NCBI RefSeq assembly: GCF_901000735.1
Contig: NC_081547.1
Span: forward strand, 3,348,001-3,412,000
Source: Corylus avellana
Taxonomy: Eukaryota > Streptophyta > Magnoliopsida > Fagales > Betulaceae
Reading direction: 5' to 3'
Length of the DNA stretch: 64,000 nt
Part shown: positions 60,466 through 64,000 of the stretch, piece by piece
Layout: every line of letters begins with the position of its first letter
How positions within the stretch are numbered: the stretch's first letter is position 1
Program-made: the position numbers and the translations under genes
Notes under the pieces: model-generated
Seen by the model: only the letters and a program-made list of their open reading frames with translations
Database searches by the model: none
Told to the model about the DNA's origin: nothing

Positions 60466-63400
60466 TGGAGAGGTTAACTGTTTCTTTCCAGGGAAGATAT
60501 GTCTAAGACAAAGGACCCATCATTTCCTTACCTCTTTGTACGTCTTGGTGATGAAAGCTTTTTTTAGCTTCCATTTGAAGATAATAGAAAGAGCACTGCA
60601 TCACCATATCTGTTTTGGGGAAGTAAATTCAATTTTAGTGATAAAAAATTGCTTCTCTCGACTTAAGGACATGTCTGGCCTCACTCCCAACCGGGAAAAA
60701 AGCAACCTCTTCTCTTGTGAAGAGACAGAGTCTGCCAAAACGATGTTAAAGAAATAAACTAAAGAGATAGAAAACATTAAAAGAAATTGGTTCCACAAAT
60801 TAAAATCTTATATGCACAAAAAAGATCAACATGTTTGGTCCAACTGGCCGGTTCTAGTTTGTTCTAGACTTAGTTTCCTTTGCAATTTGCATGTTGATGT
60901 TTGATTATAGTTGGGACCCTTTACCCTTATCTATGACTATAAGTGTACCAGTTTTGAAAGTGATTCGAATCTCATTAAATTGCAGATATTTTTGTGTAGG
61001 ACATTATGATAATTGGTCCATCTAAGCTGCTCTTTTTTTCTTTCCCAGCAAATGGGTTATGGGAAAGGAGATATAGTGGGTGAGGTAGGTTGCCTCCCGA
61101 GGCAGGGTCGGATAGCACAAATGTTTGTGTCTGAAGGATCATGCCTCACTAACACCCATTTCTCTCATCCATCCAAAGCAATCATAAAGAAAAGAAGATA
61201 TATATATAATGGTCAAACCCCATCTATAGCAAAAGGACCATGTGAGATATCCCACTAGTGCCCCAACATACCCATAGAGGCTTTGATTATTTGTGTGGGG
61301 ATACCCCTTTTCATCAATTTAAGACATGCATGGGCTATTTGGCTACCTCTCACAACCCTCAAGTTCATTGTATCCTTCTCCTTTCACACCCTTCATTGTT
61401 TAAAAACAAAAACAAAAACAAAAAATCATTTATTATCCACATCTATCTCTTTTCTTTTATATATACACAATTAAATGTAACAAAATAAAATATTATTTAT
61501 GACTTAAAAGCTTCATTGTAATAAAATATTGGTTTTTTGGGGTAAGAAATTTTATTTTTATTCCATCTTCCATGCATGCATTAGGCTTGGTAGCTAGAGG
61601 AGATGCATAGAAGTTTGGTGGGGGTGGAAGCCAGTATAAATAATAATAAATGAAGATAGGGTCATATGAGTTGAAATAGGAAGTTTCATGAGATTCATTT
61701 GTATAATACGTATGAATACAGACAATGAATTGGTTGGTTGGTTGGATTAGATTTTGGCAGAAGCACTGCCCAATTAAAGGGGGGCAGATTGCAGATCCTG
61801 AACCAAAATTCTTCACCATGTGTGATGTCCCTTATGCCAAGGGAGACGTATAGAATGTTACTCCATCTCAGACAAAATTTGCTCCAAAACAAGTTATACA
61901 AGAAAATTGAATTAAAAAAAAAAAAATTCACAAAGTTTTTTTATATTACGTGGTCAAATCTTATTAATCAGATCGAGCACGTGAAGTTCGTTGAACAATT
62001 GACTTATTAGTTTGATAAGTTTCCAAATTTGTCTAAATTATCACTTATAGCACAATATTTTGACTACTTTAGAACCAGTTTGATTAAATTATATATTAGT
62101 TTTTAATTCTAATTGGATAAAGTTTTTTCCTAAAGTAGGGTAGGAATTTCCTCAAACTCCGTCTTTAAACTAACATATGTTTATAAAGCAAGCATTTAAT
62201 TTTTATAAGTAATTTTAAAAATGCAGGTTAAAAAATAACATATTTTAAAAATAAATATTAATTTATTAGACTGAATTTAGAGAAAATTCTTTTATTCAAA
62301 TTGCCACCTCCAGCACGTTAAACCATCAATACATGGTGAAATCAGGAGATGATTTCTTTTTTTCCTTTTTTTTTTTTTTTTTTTGGTCCCATGTCAGTGA
62401 TGTGACTGATGTCAGCCACCCTGTGCCATCGTCGGCGTTTTCTTCTCTTCAACGCATGGTCCAGTCCAGATATGGATAAAATTCACTACGCTGTCATCAA
62501 ACTCCCAATGGCATGGGGTGATTTAAGGGAGCCCATGGGCCATTGAGGGTTTTGTGAACAGATAAACGATTTTGGCCCAAAGTGTTGGTCCAACTCTCTA
62601 AGCTTAGCCCAACCCACGCTAAGCACGGCTCGATTCAAGGCCAGGGCCCAGGAATGAGGAAGCTCTCTGTTTGATAAGCACAATTTGACAATTTGACAGA
62701 CAGGAACAGGCAGGAACAGGCTCATTGTTCATGTCTCGATCAACTTTATATCACGAGTATCCAACAACATCAATTGCACGTGATTCGTGAACGTCCCTAC
62801 TTTTTTGGAAACCTGACCAATATTGTCGTGCCCAAAGAAAAAAGAAAGTTGGGAGTATGAAAATTAATTAACAGTCCAGACAAATTAGGTTATCTTTTGA
62901 TATTTGAGATATTGTCCAAGAAGAATGTACATCAATGGATTCAGTTTCTCTTGGAAAGGATTATGATGTAAGATGAGGTAAGGATTTAGGTTTATCAATA
63001 AATTTAGAGAAAAATTACACATAGACTCTCAAACTATCAAATGATTTGTAACGTTTCTTCAATTTTTTTTTTTTTAAAAAAAAGAAAATTATAATGTAAG
63101 GTTTTAATCTAGTCGAGAGAGTTGAGTTGATCGACAATCTAATATCGATATATATCAAAGTATAATTTTCCATGTACATTTTTAATTTGGTTTATATCAA
63201 ATACAAGTCATATGCAAGAGAAATTATTGGTTCCATTTTACAAATGTTTTGTAACAAGATTTTTGTTTGATTAGTAATAAAAGGTAATTGATATGATATA
63301 AATGCGTGAATTTTTGTATGAATAAAATAAAAATAAAAATAATTTAAAAATATATTTATTTAAAAATAAAAATAAGGATAGAAACATGTGCTGATAAGAC

Positions 63401-63773
63401 ATTTTGTCATTGCAGAATATATATATATATATATATCGTTTGATGCCAAAATTGATAATCTGGTCGAACATGTGCTCATAAGACATTTTGGCCACATGCA
63501 TAATGCTATTGATGATTAATAACTAATTTTCTTTTACATTAGTACTGTTTTTATATATATTTTTTTTAAAAAAAAAGATAAGAATAAGATTCTTAAATTT
63601 TGCTCAAATGTGAAAATTTAATGATAATTTTCATTTAACGTCACGTTAAAAAATGTGCACTTGAGAGTACTGAGTAGATATAGCATTACTCATTAGTTTA
63701 AGAAAGCAAACTCTATTCTTTGAGTATTCGTCCAATGGAGGGAAAGGAACTGGAACGTGGATTTGCTTTTTAA

Positions 63774-64000
63774 GGAGAGGCTTACATGCGGTCCAGCAAA
63801 ACTACTGCAATCTGCGGTAGTTTGGTTGGAAGGTTGAGATCTTCCAAGGAGATTTTAACCCCAAAACGACAGTAGGTCATGATTTTAATAAAAAAAAAAA
63901 AAATTGACGGCAAGAAGGATGCCCGTTAACTCCCATCCAAACGTCCTTTCTCCTTCTTATTTTCTTCCCAAAACTTCTCTCCACTCTCCACTAGTATTCC
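63774..64000. mobile_element. Left end of the MULE, second copy (cut by window edge)
   Basis: The same left terminal repeat as at 51082, preceded by the same GCTTTTTAA at 63765-63773. Sharing of the insertion site shows that both copies carry the insertion, as expected for two alleles. Confidence 0.85.

Larger units (their letters stand above)
59262..64000 (+). repeat. Copy B of the second large direct duplication (contig start)
   Basis: It matches 46703-51308 base for base apart from scattered changes. Indels include a (TA)n(TG)n repeat in place of a poly(A) run, a ~65-bp insertion at about 62213-62280 and an 11-bp duplication near 62700. The first 20 bases after the gap (59242-59261) do not match. 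No gene is supported inside; the copy reaches the window edge inside the MULE. Confidence 0.9.

Noticed and set aside
1..64000. CRISPR arrays, bacterial operons, viral genes or organelle inserts
   Set aside because: None was seen; repeats are short tandem or inverted elements, and all genes are spliced or typical plant nuclear genes.

Overview
This window is nuclear DNA from a eudicot, probably a woody rosid, but the species cannot be named from the sequence. Support comes from spliced genes with GT-AG introns, plant-only families (SBT subtilase, RALF peptide, HECATE bHLH, OBL lipase), long AT-rich intergenic DNA, and many small foldback elements and retroposon remnants. Two runs of exactly 100 N (21062-21161 and 59142-59241) are scaffold gaps.

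Layout, left to right: first exon of DNA polymerase alpha (minus, gene runs off the left edge); a transmembrane receptor-like kinase of the At1g01540 type (plus, 7 exons); a GPI-anchored PI-PLC X-domain protein (minus, 9 exons); an intronless subtilase (plus); a three-exon LEA2/NHL-type membrane protein present twice (plus); an intronless MAPKKK (minus); a 5'-truncated LINE remnant (minus); a RALF34 peptide gene (minus); tRNA-Lys(UUU) and tRNA-Arg(UCU) (both minus); a HECATE bHLH gene (plus); a MULE-type transposon; and an OBL1-type lipase (plus, 5 exons). Every multi-exon model was joined by hand from splice sites, and all joins keep the reading frame.

From memory of Arabidopsis, POLA/ICU2, the PLC-X protein, SBT1.9, a MAPKKK, RALF34, HEC1 and a lipase lie together near the end of chromosome 5 (about At5g67050 to At5g67130). 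The window therefore looks like a conserved block, with the receptor kinase and LEA2 gene as extra members. The genes are not an operon or pathway; they are neighbours kept by descent.

The main structural point is that both N gaps are followed by a near-identical repeat of sequence lying upstream, in the same orientation. At the first gap the last 4.0 kb of the left contig equals the first 4.07 kb of the right contig. At the second gap the new contig restarts about 12.5 kb back. Unmerged overlaps between heterozygous contigs explain this better than tandem duplication, so the two LEA2 genes are probably alleles of one locus, and a second lipase copy is predicted just beyond the right edge.

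The mobile DNA is informative: a tRNA-derived SINE with a 15-bp target duplication, a 1.1-kb MULE with a 9-bp target duplication and a possible captured gene fragment, a LINE 3' remnant with zinc-finger and RNase H coding, a TRIM/Copia-like remnant, and about ten inverted-repeat elements. No wholly new biological system was found. The best leads are the false-duplication structure, the candidate Pack-MULE and the GC-AG two-codon first exon of the PLC-X gene.
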